From Clostridiales bacterium (GTDB lineage: Bacteria > Bacillota > Clostridia > Christensenellales > Christensenellaceae), in NCBI GenBank assembly GCA_003510345.1, contig DOMW01000238.1:435-8307 (forward strand): a stretch of 7,873 bases of DNA. The letters run 5' to 3'. Below, in pieces: positions 1 through 6,749 of this stretch; the first letter of the stretch is position 1; each line of letters begins with the position of its first letter. The notes beneath the pieces were generated by a model. It was given only the letters and a program-made list of their open reading frames with translations. It ran no database searches and had not been told where the DNA came from. A program made the position numbers and the translations under genes.

Positions 1-861
1 GGCGGCGGCTTCGAAGGTTTCGGCGGGTTTTCGGATATCTTTGAAAATATCTTTGGCGGCGGTATGCGCGCGCGCCCGGACAACGGCCCCAGAAAAGGGC
101 GGGATATCCGCGTTAATGTAAAGCTCGCGTTCGAGGAAGCGGCGTTTGGAGTACAACGGGAGATGATCATACTTTCCCGCACGGAAGAATGCGGTGAATG
201 CGGCGGCAGCGGCGCGAAGAAAGGTACGCAGCGCAAGACCTGCCCGGCCTGCCACGGCACGGGGCAAGTGCGTATGCAGCAGCAAACGATGTTCGGCAGT
301 TTTGTGAATGTGCAGCCATGCGGCACGTGTGAAGGCGAAGGAACGGTCGTGGAGGAGCCCTGCTTAGCTTGTAAGGGCAAAGGCGTCGCGCTTACGCAGC
401 GCACGATCAACGTGAACATCCCCGCCGGGATCGACGACGGGCAGGTGATCACCATGCGCGGCGAAGGGAATGCGGGCAAACGTGGCGGCCCTTCCGGCGA
501 CCTGCAAATCTATGTGAACGTGAAGCCTCACAAGCTGTTTGAACGACTGGGGTATGACCTTTACATCGACCTCACCATCGATATGGTGCAGGCGGCGCTG
601 GGCGACGAAATAGAAGTGCCCACACTGGATGGCAAGGTGCGCTACAAAGTGGCGGAAGGTACGCAGCCGGGCACGGTATTCCGGCTGAAGAGCAAGGGTA
701 TCAAGCATGTCAATTCAAACCGGACAGGCGATTTATATGTCCGGGCGGCGGTGGAAGTCCCGAGAAAGCTGGACGGCAGGCAAAAGAAGCTTCTCAAAGA
801 ATTCGCGGGCGCTTCCAAAAAAATGAAGAATGAGTTCAAGAAGCCAAAAGATGCGTTTTAG
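1..861 (+). CDS. dnaJ: Chaperone protein DnaJ (5'-truncated by window edge)
   Basis: Hsp40 co-chaperone that delivers unfolded clients to DnaK and stimulates its ATPase; cytosolic. The reading frame is open from base 1, so the gene starts outside the window. The first ATG at base 64 is internal and not the start. The 286 visible residues begin in the Gly/Phe-rich linker (GGGFEGFGGF). Four CxxCxGxG zinc-binding repeats follow at visible residues 64-71 (CGECGGSG), 81-88 (CPACHGTG), 107-114 (CGTCEGEG) and 121-128 (CLACKGKG). The C-terminal substrate-binding domains come next, with the typical HKLFERLGYDL and ALGDEIEVPTLDG segments. The J-domain and its HPD motif, roughly the first 100 residues of a usual 375-390, lie off the left edge. 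The stop is TAG at 859-861, 13 nt before the terminator. The upstream neighbours are probably hrcA-grpE-dnaK, inferred from other Firmicutes and not visible here. Identification is very secure. Confidence 0.97.
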   Translation, partial: GGGFEGFGGFSDIFENIFGGGMRARPDNGPRKGRDIRVNVKLAFEEAAFGVQREMIILSRTEECGECGGSGAKKGTQRKTCPACHGTGQVRMQQQTMFGSFVNVQPCGTCEGEGTVVEEPCLACKGKGVALTQRTINVNIPAGIDDGQVITMRGEGNAGKRGGPSGDLQIYVNVKPHKLFERLGYDLYIDLTIDMVQAALGDEIEVPTLDGKVRYKVAEGTQPGTVFRLKSKGIKHVNSNRTGDLYVRAAVEVPRKLDGRQKKLLKEFAGASKKMKNEFKKPKDAF

Positions 862-873
862 AGTAACTTGATC

Positions 874-904
874 AAAAAAAGAGCGGCCCTGCCGCTCTTT
901 TCTT
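874..904. terminator. Bidirectional intrinsic terminator between dnaJ and clpX
   Basis: A perfect 7-bp GC-rich stem, GAGCGGC (881-887) with GCCGCTC (891-897), has a 3-nt loop. It is extended by A/T pairs, with seven A's at 874-880 on the left and TTTTCTT at 898-904 on the right. On the + strand the stem is followed by a T-rich run and ends dnaJ. Read on the minus strand it is followed by seven T's and ends clpX. The stem starts 20 nt after dnaJ's stop and 15 nt after clpX's, so one structure serves both convergent transcription units. A second hairpin at 905-921 flanks it on the clpX side. Confidence 0.9.
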
Positions 905-921
905 CGCTTGCTTAGCAAGCG
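905..921. repeat. Perfect inverted repeat enclosing the clpX stop codon
   Basis: CGCTTGC (905-911) and GCAAGCG (915-921) form a perfect 7-bp stem around a 3-nt loop. On the minus strand that loop is exactly the clpX stop codon TAA (914-912). The repeat lies 7 nt from the terminator hairpin, giving two stem-loops in tandem at the convergent junction. It has no long T run of its own in either direction, so it is not a terminator by itself. It could protect mRNA 3' ends or be incidental. The pairing is certain; the function is unknown. Confidence 0.6.
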
Positions 922-2213
922 CTTTCCGTATTCTTATCCGGCCCTTTTGGCGCTTCCAGCAGTTTTTCCGCCTCCGGCTTGTCGCCCACCACCAGCATAG
1001 GTTTTTTCGTGTCGAGCGTCTCTTTGGTGATGATGCACCGAAGCACATCGTCACGCGACGGAAGCTCGTACATCACATCCATGATCGCCGACTCTATGAT
1101 GCTTCGCAGGCCGCGCGCGCCCGTTTCGTTCTTGATCGCCAGCCGCGCCACCTCTTTTAAAGCGTCGTCTTCAAATTCCAGTTCCACGCCGTCTATCGCG
1201 AACAGCTTTTTGAACTGCTTTGTAATCGCGTTTTTAGGCTTTTTCAGTATATCGACCAGCGCTTCCTCGTCCAGGGAATGCAGGCTCACGATAACAGGCA
1301 GCCTGCCCACAAACTCGGGGATAAGGCCGTATTTCAGCAAGTCTTCCGTGCGCACTTCCTGCAAGGTATCGCCGATGTTTTTGTCGTTCTTGCTTTTCAC
1401 ATCCACGCCAAAACCCATCGTCTTTTTGTTTGTGCGGTTTTCGATCACCTTTTCCAGGCCGCCGAACGCGCCGCCGCAAATAAACAATATGTTCGTCGTA
1501 TCTATCTGCAAAAAGTCCTGATGCGGGTGCTTCCGGCCGCCCTGCGGGGGCACGCTTGCCACCGTGCCTTCGAGTATTTTCAGCAACGCCTGCTGCACGC
1601 CCTCGCCGGATACGTCGCGCGTAATGGAGGCATTGTCGCCCTTCCGCGTGATTTTATCGATCTCATCCACATAAATGATGCCGCGTTGCGCGCGTTCAAT
1701 ATCAAAATCGGCCGCCTGGATCAGCTTCAAAAGAATGTTCTCCACATCCTCGCCCACATAACCGGCCTCGGTCAGCGAAGTCGCGTCCGCCATGGCAAAC
1801 GGCACGTTTAAGATACGCGCCAGCGTTTGCGCAAGCAGCGTCTTTCCGCAACCCGTGGGCCCCAGCATCAAAATATTGCTCTTCTGGATCTCCGTTTCAT
1901 CTTCCGCGCCTGTCATCGCGTTGATGCGCTTGTAGTGGTTATACACCGCCACAGCCAGATTCTTTTTCGCCTTTTCCTGCCCAATAACATACTGGTTCAA
2001 AATCCGCACCATCTCGGCAGGCTTCGGGTAATCTTTCAATTCCAGCTCATTGCTTTCATGAAATTCTTCTTCGATGATCTCCCCGCAGAGTTCCACGCAT
2101 TCGTCACAAATATACACACCTGGGCCGGCAATCAATTTCTTTACCTGATCCTGCGCTTTTCCGCAAAATGAACACCTGACCTGCTTCGATCCATCGTTAA
2201 AATCGTTATACAT
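912..2213 (-). CDS. clpX: ATP-dependent Clp protease ATP-binding subunit ClpX
   Basis: AAA+ unfoldase that recognises substrates, unfolds them and feeds them to ClpP. It is 433 residues, a normal length. An N-terminal C4 zinc-binding dimerisation domain uses Cys14, 17, 36 and 39. Walker A is GPTGCGKT (118-125), the pore loop GYVGED (151-156), Walker B IIYVDEIDK (179-187) and the RKH loop 227-229. The ClpP-docking loop reads MGF (266-268) where most ClpX proteins have IGF. The arginine finger lies in GLIPEFVGR (296-304) and sensor 2 in GARGLR (365-370). The ATG is 2 nt after the clpP stop. Its Shine-Dalgarno, AGAGG, is made from the last codons of clpP, which points to translational coupling. 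It is the last gene of tig-clpP-clpX; lon, which often follows, is absent, since dnaJ converges immediately. The protein ends in Ser-Ala-Cys. Confidence 0.98.
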   Translation of the reverse strand: MYNDFNDGSKQVRCSFCGKAQDQVKKLIAGPGVYICDECVELCGEIIEEEFHESNELELKDYPKPAEMVRILNQYVIGQEKAKKNLAVAVYNHYKRINAMTGAEDETEIQKSNILMLGPTGCGKTLLAQTLARILNVPFAMADATSLTEAGYVGEDVENILLKLIQAADFDIERAQRGIIYVDEIDKITRKGDNASITRDVSGEGVQQALLKILEGTVASVPPQGGRKHPHQDFLQIDTTNILFICGGAFGGLEKVIENRTNKKTMGFGVDVKSKNDKNIGDTLQEVRTEDLLKYGLIPEFVGRLPVIVSLHSLDEEALVDILKKPKNAITKQFKKLFAIDGVELEFEDDALKEVARLAIKNETGARGLRSIIESAIMDVMYELPSRDDVLRCIITKETLDTKKPMLVVGDKPEAEKLLEAPKGPDKNTESAC

Positions 2214-2215
2214 GC

Positions 2216-2803
2216 TTACCTCTTCGCCGCGATTATTTCATCCACTATGCCATACTTCAGCGCCTCATCCGACGTCATGAAATAATCACGCTCCACATCT
2301 TTTTCCACTTTTTCGAGCGCCTGCCCCGTCCGTTCGGAAAGAATCCTGTTCATCTTGTCCTTGATATCAAGATAACGCTTGGCGTGGATGGCGATATCCG
2401 TCACCTGCCCCTGCGTGCCGCCGAGCGGCTGATGGATCATGATCTCCGCGTTGGGAAGGGCTTTCCTTTTGCCTTTCATCCCCGCCGTCAGCAAAAACGC
2501 GGCCATAGACGCCGCCATGCCAATGCAGATCGTAGATACCTCGCATTTGATATACTGCATCGTATCGTAGATTGCCATGCCGGACGTCACCGACCCGCCC
2601 GGACTGTTTATGTACAAGAAAATGTCCTTATCCGGGTCTTCCGCCTCAAGAAAAATCATCTGCGCCACCACGAGGTCGGCCGTCACATCGTTGATCTCAC
2701 CCGTCAGAAAAATAATCCTATCTTTCAGCAAGCGCGAAAAAATATCATACGACCTCTCACCCCTGCTTGTTTGTTCCACAACTACCGGTACTAAGCTGCT
2801 CAT
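2216..2803 (-). CDS. clpP: ATP-dependent Clp protease proteolytic subunit ClpP
   Basis: Serine peptidase that forms the double-heptamer degradation chamber used by ClpX and other Clp ATPases. It is 195 residues, typical for the family. The catalytic triad is intact: Ser99 in GMAASM, His124 in MIHQP and Asp173 in VERDYF. The oxyanion-region motif SPGGSV is at residues 67-72. The N-terminus (LVPVVVEQTSRGERSYDI, residues 4-21) is the conserved axial-loop segment, preceded by a three-residue prosequence at most. The start is fixed by GGAGG at 2811-2815, 7 nt from the ATG. It lies 72 nt downstream of tig with no terminator in between, and 2 nt before clpX, so the three genes should share transcripts. 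A degenerate CtsR-like double heptad sits in the upstream gap (see findings). Confidence 0.98.
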   Translation of the reverse strand: MSSLVPVVVEQTSRGERSYDIFSRLLKDRIIFLTGEINDVTADLVVAQMIFLEAEDPDKDIFLYINSPGGSVTSGMAIYDTMQYIKCEVSTICIGMAASMAAFLLTAGMKGKRKALPNAEIMIHQPLGGTQGQVTDIAIHAKRYLDIKDKMNRILSERTGQALEKVEKDVERDYFMTSDEALKYGIVDEIIAAKR

Positions 2804-2875
2804 GCAAATCCCTCCGTTTCTACAGGCTGCCGGTCGGCCTTGTGCGCCGCGAGCTTTGCCGTTATTTGAAAAAGC

Positions 2876-4285
2876 TCATTTTTTAGCAGCCGGTTTTTCC
2901 GCCGTCTTCTTAACAGTTTTTTTGGCGGCAGGTTTCTTCTCCGCCGTTTTTTCTTCATCCTTTTTCGCCGTTTTCTTCGCGGCGGGCTTCTTTTCCGTTG
3001 CTTCCTCCACTTTGGCGTGTTCTACCAGGTAATCAAACACCCGTTCCATTGCCACGCGGTCTTTAAAACGGTCCAGTTCTTCATTGCCCATCATATTTTT
3101 ATATTCCTGCAATGTCTTGCCCGCTTCCCCGGCGAGCTCTTCCATCCGCTTTTCCGCCTCTTCATCCGTGGGTTCCAGACTCTTTTCCTTGATCAGCGCT
3201 TCCACCGCAAGCTGCATTTTTACCTGCTGCGCCGCCGCCTCCCGGTACCCATCCCGGAATTCATCCATGGTTTTGCCCATGTGCGCAAGGTAATCCTCAA
3301 GGCGGATCCCCTGATACATAAGCCGATAGGAAATATCCTGCATCTGATAGTCGATCTGCCCTTCTATCATCACCGCGGGGATATCCACCTCCGCATCCTC
3401 CGCAAGCTTTGTCAGAACCTGATTTTCCATATCAGCCTTCGCGCCGTCTTCCGCCTGCTTTTGCAGTTTTTTCTTCACATCCTTTTTATAGTCCGCAAGG
3501 GTATCAAATTCCGATACGTCCTGCACAAATTCATCGTCAATGTCGGGCAGCTTCTTTTCCTTAACTTCGTGCAGCTTTACCTCAAACACCGCGTCTTTGC
3601 CCGCAAGCTCGGATGTATATTCCTCCGGGAATTTTACGAACAGTTTTTTCTCATCGCCCTTTTTCATGCCGACGACCTGTTCCTCAAACCCGGGAATAAA
3701 CCGTTTTGAACCGAGTTCCAGCGACTGCTTCTCCGCTTTACCGCCGTCAAACGGCACGTCGTCCAGGCTGCCCAGGTAATCGATCACAACCGTATCGCCC
3801 TCGCGCGCTTCCCTGTCTACCTCTACCCAGCGGGCATTCTGCTCACGGATCTTTTCGATCTCGGCGTCCACATCCTTCGCCGTAACTGCTTTTAACGTCT
3901 TAGTCACTTTTATGCCGTCATATTTACCCAGCTTCACTTCGGGTTTCAGCACAACCTCCACGGAAAACTCCACGCCCTCTTTTGTGTTGATCGTCTTTAT
4001 CTCTACATTCTCAGGCCGGGAAACAACGTCCAAACCGTGCTCCTCGATCGCCGCCTTGTAAGCATCCGGGAATACCTCTTCAAAAGCGTCTTCGTAGAAA
4101 ACCTGCTGCCCGTAATGATTTTCAATCATGACACGGGGCGCTTTGCCTTTACGAAAGCCGGGGATATTAAACTTTCCCTTTTGCTTCTGGTACGCTTTGT
4201 TGATGCCTGCTTCAAAGTCTTTCGGGGTTACACTTATTTCCAGTTTTGCCCTGTTTGCGTCGAGTTTCTCCAATTTTGCTGCCAT
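2876..4285 (-). CDS. tig: Trigger factor, with lysine/alanine-rich C-terminal repeat tail
   Basis: Ribosome-associated chaperone and peptidyl-prolyl isomerase that binds nascent chains at the exit tunnel. It is 469 residues. The N-terminal ribosome-binding domain carries the signature loop GFRKGKAPR (43-51). The FKBP-type PPIase domain spans about 160-245 (REGDTVVIDYLGSLDD to VFEVKLHEVKEKKLPDIDDEF). The helical C-terminal chaperone arms run to about residue 428. I place the start at 4285, not at the ATG at 4318. MAAKLEKLDANRAKLEI is the family N-terminus, and a consensus AGGAGGTT at 4290-4297 sits just upstream, whereas the 4318 ATG would place that site inside the gene. Residues 430-469 are a low-complexity Lys/Ala/Glu tail beyond the usual length of about 430, with KPAAKK repeated three times. 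The stop is TGA. It is the first gene of tig-clpP-clpX, under the promoter at 4332-4360. Confidence 0.97.
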   Translation of the reverse strand: MAAKLEKLDANRAKLEISVTPKDFEAGINKAYQKQKGKFNIPGFRKGKAPRVMIENHYGQQVFYEDAFEEVFPDAYKAAIEEHGLDVVSRPENVEIKTINTKEGVEFSVEVVLKPEVKLGKYDGIKVTKTLKAVTAKDVDAEIEKIREQNARWVEVDREAREGDTVVIDYLGSLDDVPFDGGKAEKQSLELGSKRFIPGFEEQVVGMKKGDEKKLFVKFPEEYTSELAGKDAVFEVKLHEVKEKKLPDIDDEFVQDVSEFDTLADYKKDVKKKLQKQAEDGAKADMENQVLTKLAEDAEVDIPAVMIEGQIDYQMQDISYRLMYQGIRLEDYLAHMGKTMDEFRDGYREAAAQQVKMQLAVEALIKEKSLEPTDEEAEKRMEELAGEAGKTLQEYKNMMGNEELDRFKDRVAMERVFDYLVEHAKVEEATEKKPAAKKTAKKDEEKTAEKKPAAKKTVKKTAEKPAAKK

Positions 4286-4289
4286 TTCC

Positions 4290-4297
4290 AACCTCCT
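4290..4297 (-). promoter_or_regulatory. Strong Shine-Dalgarno that fixes the tig start
   Basis: The minus strand reads AGGAGGTT, near-complete complementarity to the 16S rRNA 3' end. Six nucleotides separate the AGGAGG core from the ATG at 4285. This selects 4285 over the in-frame ATG at 4318 and suggests high translation, as expected for an abundant ribosome-bound chaperone. Confidence 0.9.
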
Positions 4298-4331
4298 AAA
4301 ATGCAAAATACCTCTCAAGCCATATTACTAT

Positions 4332-4360
4332 ATTATATACCAACTATCACGCATTCGCAA
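4332..4360 (-). promoter_or_regulatory. Predicted sigma-A (housekeeping) promoter for tig-clpP-clpX
   Basis: On the minus strand, -35 TTGCGA (4360-4355, 4 of 6 to TTGACA) is followed by a 17-nt spacer and a perfect -10 TATAAT (4337-4332). Transcription should begin near 4325, giving a leader of about 40 nt that contains the strong tig ribosome binding site. The element lies in the AT-rich 129-bp gap between ygiQ and tig. I see no CIRCE inverted repeat (TTAGCACTC-N9-GAGTGCTAA) and no CtsR box near it, so the operon looks constitutive at this promoter. No intrinsic terminator for ygiQ is visible in the gap, so readthrough from upstream is possible. Confidence 0.75.
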
Positions 4361-4374
4361 CAAATATTAACAGT

Positions 4375-4383
4375 TTATCCACA
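4375..4383 (+). other. Consensus DnaA box upstream of the tig promoter
   Basis: TTATCCACA matches the DnaA 9-mer consensus TTATNCACA exactly and lies 14 bp upstream of the tig -35 element. It is single: I see no cluster and no adjacent AT-rich unwinding repeats, so this is not a replication origin. It could titrate DnaA, link tig-clpPX expression to DnaA, or be a chance match. Confidence 0.35.
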
Positions 4384-4414
4384 CAGCATACGATTTGCTC
4401 CTCTTGCCTGCCGG

Positions 4415-6169
4415 TTACTCACGCACCAGCGTCCTCTTCCCTTTACCGATCAAATCTTCCCTTCCCGCGCGATAAAGCGCCTTCTTCACCAAACCCGCGT
4501 TTTTATAGTCCTTGTAGCGCATCAGCGCGCGCTGCATCGCCCTCCCTTCCTGCTGTTTTTCAACAAACACCGTTTTACCGGTTAAGGGGTCTATTCCCGT
4601 GTAATACATGCACGTCGCGAGCGTACCCGGCGTGGGGTAAAATTCCTGCGCCTGCTCCGGGCAAAACCCGCTGTCCCGCATATGCTCCGCAAGCTGCACC
4701 GCCTCCAAAAGCCCGCAGCCCGGATGCGCGCACATATAGTACGGCAGCACATACTGCTTTTTTTCGGACGCGGCGGAAAACGCTCTGCAAAACTGTTCGT
4801 ATACCTCTATCTCCGGTTTTCCCATGAGCCGTGTCACTTCGCCGTTCACATGCTCGGGCGCAAGCTTTAACTGCCCGCTCACATGATGCCGCGCAAGCTC
4901 CTTGATAAACGCCCCTTTTTTATCCAGCAGCGCAACATCGTGCCGTATGCCCGAACGGATAAACACTTTTTTCACGCCCGGGACCTGCCGCAGCTTCCTC
5001 AAAAGCGCCACATACGCGGCCTGTCCTTCCGTAAAGTACCGGCAGGGTTTGGGAACAAGGCATCTACGCCTGCCGCACATGCCTTTGGGGTTTTTACACG
5101 ACGCGCCGTACAGGTTGGCGGTCGGCCCGCCCACATCGTGAATATAGCCTTTGAACCCTTTCTCCTTAGTCAACCGTTCCGCTTCCTCCAAAACACTTTT
5201 CTCACTGCGCCAAGTGATTTCTTTCCCCTGATGATAGTAGATCGCACAGAAAGCGCACGCGCCCACACATCCCCTCATCGCGGTTATGCTGAACGCCACC
5301 TCCGAAAGCGCGGGTATGGGCTGCGCATAACCGGGATGCGATTTCCGCCTATAGGGCAATGCGTAAACAGCGTCCAATTCACCCTGCGTCAGCTTTTCCG
5401 CCGGTGGGTTTTGTACGATATAGCCGCTCTTGTGTTTTTGCGTGAGCACATGCTCCCTGTCCGTCATTTGGGTGAGAAACGCTTCCGCATACGCCTTTTT
5501 ATCACCGTTCACTGCATTTTCACTCGCCAGCTCCACATAGTCGTACACCCTTTTTAGGCTGTCCGTTTTGTATGCCGTGCCGCGAATATACGTGACGTCG
5601 CGCACCAAAAGCCCGCCCGAAAGCGCTTCGGCGATCTCCAGCATCGGCTTTTCACCCATGCCGTATACCAGCAGATCCGCGCCGCTTGACGCGAGGATAG
5701 ACGGCAGCACTTTGTTTTCCCAATAATCGTAATGCGCGAATCGCCGCAAGCTGGGCTCTATGCCACCAATGACCACCGGGATATCGCCATACGCCTCCCG
5801 TATTTTTTTCGTGTACACCTGCGTTGTCCGCGCCGGGCGTTTGCCTGTTTTTCCACCGGGCGCGTACATGTCGCGTCCCCGCCGCTTTTTCAAGGATGTG
5901 TAAAGGTTCACCATGCTGTCCATGTTCCCCGCGCTCACCAAAAAAGCAAGCTTTGGGCGGCCCAGCACGCGGAACGCTTCCGTATCCTTCCAGTTGGGCT
6001 GCGCGATGATGCCCACGCTGTAACCGTACGCTACAAGCCAGCGCGAAATGACTGCGTGCGCAAACGAGGGATGATCCACATAGGCGTCCCCTGTGACCAG
6101 CACAAAATCAAGCTGCTCTATTCCCTGTTTTTTAAGGTCATTCTTATTTATCGGTAAAAATCCGTCCAT
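4415..6169 (-). CDS. YgiQ-family radical SAM protein
   Basis: A YgiQ-type (UPF0313) radical SAM enzyme of unknown substrate; 584 residues from the chosen start. The N-terminal domain (about 1-290) opens with MDGFLPINKNDLKKQGIEQL and contains DFVLVTGDAYVDHPSFAHA, both typical of the family. The radical SAM core follows, with its [4Fe-4S] motif CVGACAFC (Cys301, 305, 308). A second cysteine group (Cys358, 365, 370, 376) in SCKNPKGMCGRRRC and the C-terminal QEFYPTPGTLATCMYYTGIDP (508-528) are family hallmarks. The start at 6169 replaces an upstream in-frame extension to 6295 that would add 42 residues antisense-like to nothing known and lie inside the preceding gene. Ribosome binding is weak: AGGGA at 6183-6179 or AAGGA at 6177-6173. 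It overlaps the small membrane gene by 26 nt, so translation may be coupled. It is shorter than E. coli YgiQ but in a range I regard as plausible for Firmicute versions. Confidence 0.93.
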   Translation of the reverse strand: MDGFLPINKNDLKKQGIEQLDFVLVTGDAYVDHPSFAHAVISRWLVAYGYSVGIIAQPNWKDTEAFRVLGRPKLAFLVSAGNMDSMVNLYTSLKKRRGRDMYAPGGKTGKRPARTTQVYTKKIREAYGDIPVVIGGIEPSLRRFAHYDYWENKVLPSILASSGADLLVYGMGEKPMLEIAEALSGGLLVRDVTYIRGTAYKTDSLKRVYDYVELASENAVNGDKKAYAEAFLTQMTDREHVLTQKHKSGYIVQNPPAEKLTQGELDAVYALPYRRKSHPGYAQPIPALSEVAFSITAMRGCVGACAFCAIYYHQGKEITWRSEKSVLEEAERLTKEKGFKGYIHDVGGPTANLYGASCKNPKGMCGRRRCLVPKPCRYFTEGQAAYVALLRKLRQVPGVKKVFIRSGIRHDVALLDKKGAFIKELARHHVSGQLKLAPEHVNGEVTRLMGKPEIEVYEQFCRAFSAASEKKQYVLPYYMCAHPGCGLLEAVQLAEHMRDSGFCPEQAQEFYPTPGTLATCMYYTGIDPLTGKTVFVEKQQEGRAMQRALMRYKDYKNAGLVKKALYRAGREDLIGKGKRTLVRE

Positions 6170-6506
6170 TTTTCCTTTTCCCTGCCCTAATTGCCGCCAC
6201 ATTAATAAAAGCAAGCACAGCGCAAACACTATGGATAGGCGACGCGAACAGCACAGCCACAGCGGAAACAGCGAACATGGCGATAGAGAGCGCACGCATG
6301 GCGCTTGTACCTATATCGCCCTTTACGAACCTGCTTCCCAGCCAAAACAGCACAATACAAAAAACCGCCAGCGCCATAACGATCCATCCGGCTAAAAACA
6401 GCAAAACAATGCCGCGCCCGGCTACCAATACCGTAAACAGGGAAAAACAGCCATAAATAAGAAAAATAACGGAAGTGATACGAACTACCTTTTGCTCTTT
6501 GCCCAA
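6144..6506 (-). CDS. Small four-helix membrane protein, TTG start
   Basis: I do not recognise the family. From TTG at 6506 it is 120 residues. Four hydrophobic segments at about 9-30, 33-57, 70-89 and 91-108 make nearly the whole protein, and the ends are basic (N-terminal KEQKVVR, C-terminal AGKRKNGRIFTDK). The loop FVKGDIGTSAM (60-70) separates helices 2 and 3. The start rests on AGGGGG at 6518-6513, six nt before the TTG. An ATG further upstream in frame (6596) lies inside the RNase P RNA and is rejected. The gene begins 24 nt after the rnpB 3' end and its last 26 nt overlap ygiQ. Long hydrophobic segments, a good Shine-Dalgarno and tight packing support a real gene; any role is unknown. 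Translation from the later Met44 would lose two helices. Confidence 0.72.
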   Translation of the reverse strand: MGKEQKVVRITSVIFLIYGCFSLFTVLVAGRGIVLLFLAGWIVMALAVFCIVLFWLGSRFVKGDIGTSAMRALSIAMFAVSAVAVLFASPIHSVCAVLAFINVAAIRAGKRKNGRIFTDK

Positions 6507-6512
6507 GAGGTT

Positions 6513-6518
6513 CCCCCT
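6513..6518 (-). promoter_or_regulatory. Ribosome binding site deciding a TTG start
   Basis: AGGGGG on the minus strand with a 6-nt spacer to TTG at 6506. It lies between the rnpB 3' end and the small membrane gene and is the main reason for choosing a non-ATG start there. Confidence 0.6.
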
Positions 6519-6749
6519 GGAATTTTTTTGTTTTGAGTCAGGCCTGTAAGCCGAGTTCTGTCTTGATGGCCATCTATCTGGACCCGATGTTGCCAAACGG
6601 GTTCTTGCGATTACAAAGGACTTAGCGGGCCGCTATTTCTGTGGCATACGCCACAAGTGTCCCCAATTCAATCTTGCACCGGACGGGGTTTACATGGCAC
6701 GCCGCGTCGCCGCGGCGTCGGTGAGCTCTTACCTCCCCTTTCCATCCTT

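Noticed and set aside
1278..1811. 177-residue + strand open frame, with a second (979-1521) beside it
   Set aside because: Both are antisense to clpX, overlap each other in different frames and have no ribosome binding site or family motif.
2823..2839. Hairpin AGGCTG/CGGCCT in the tig-clpP gap as a possible terminator
   Set aside because: A 6-bp stem with a G-T pair and no T run on either strand; unlikely to stop transcription.
3017..3709. 230-residue + strand open frame rich in His, Phe and Leu
   Set aside because: Antisense to trigger factor; its composition is what reversed Lys/Glu-rich codons produce.
4883..5557. 224-residue + strand open frame
   Set aside because: It lies wholly antisense to the radical SAM gene, whose motifs are intact. 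It has no ribosome binding site or recognisable motif and is a composition shadow.
6170..6295. 42-residue hydrophobic N-terminal extension of the radical SAM protein
   Set aside because: It would look like a signal peptide but lies in the membrane gene in another frame; family proteins begin at the MDGFLP-type segment.
6507..6596. ATG-started N-terminal extension of the small membrane protein
   Set aside because: These codons are the 3' part of rnpB, including conserved P1/P2 strands; the TTG at 6506 has the ribosome binding site.
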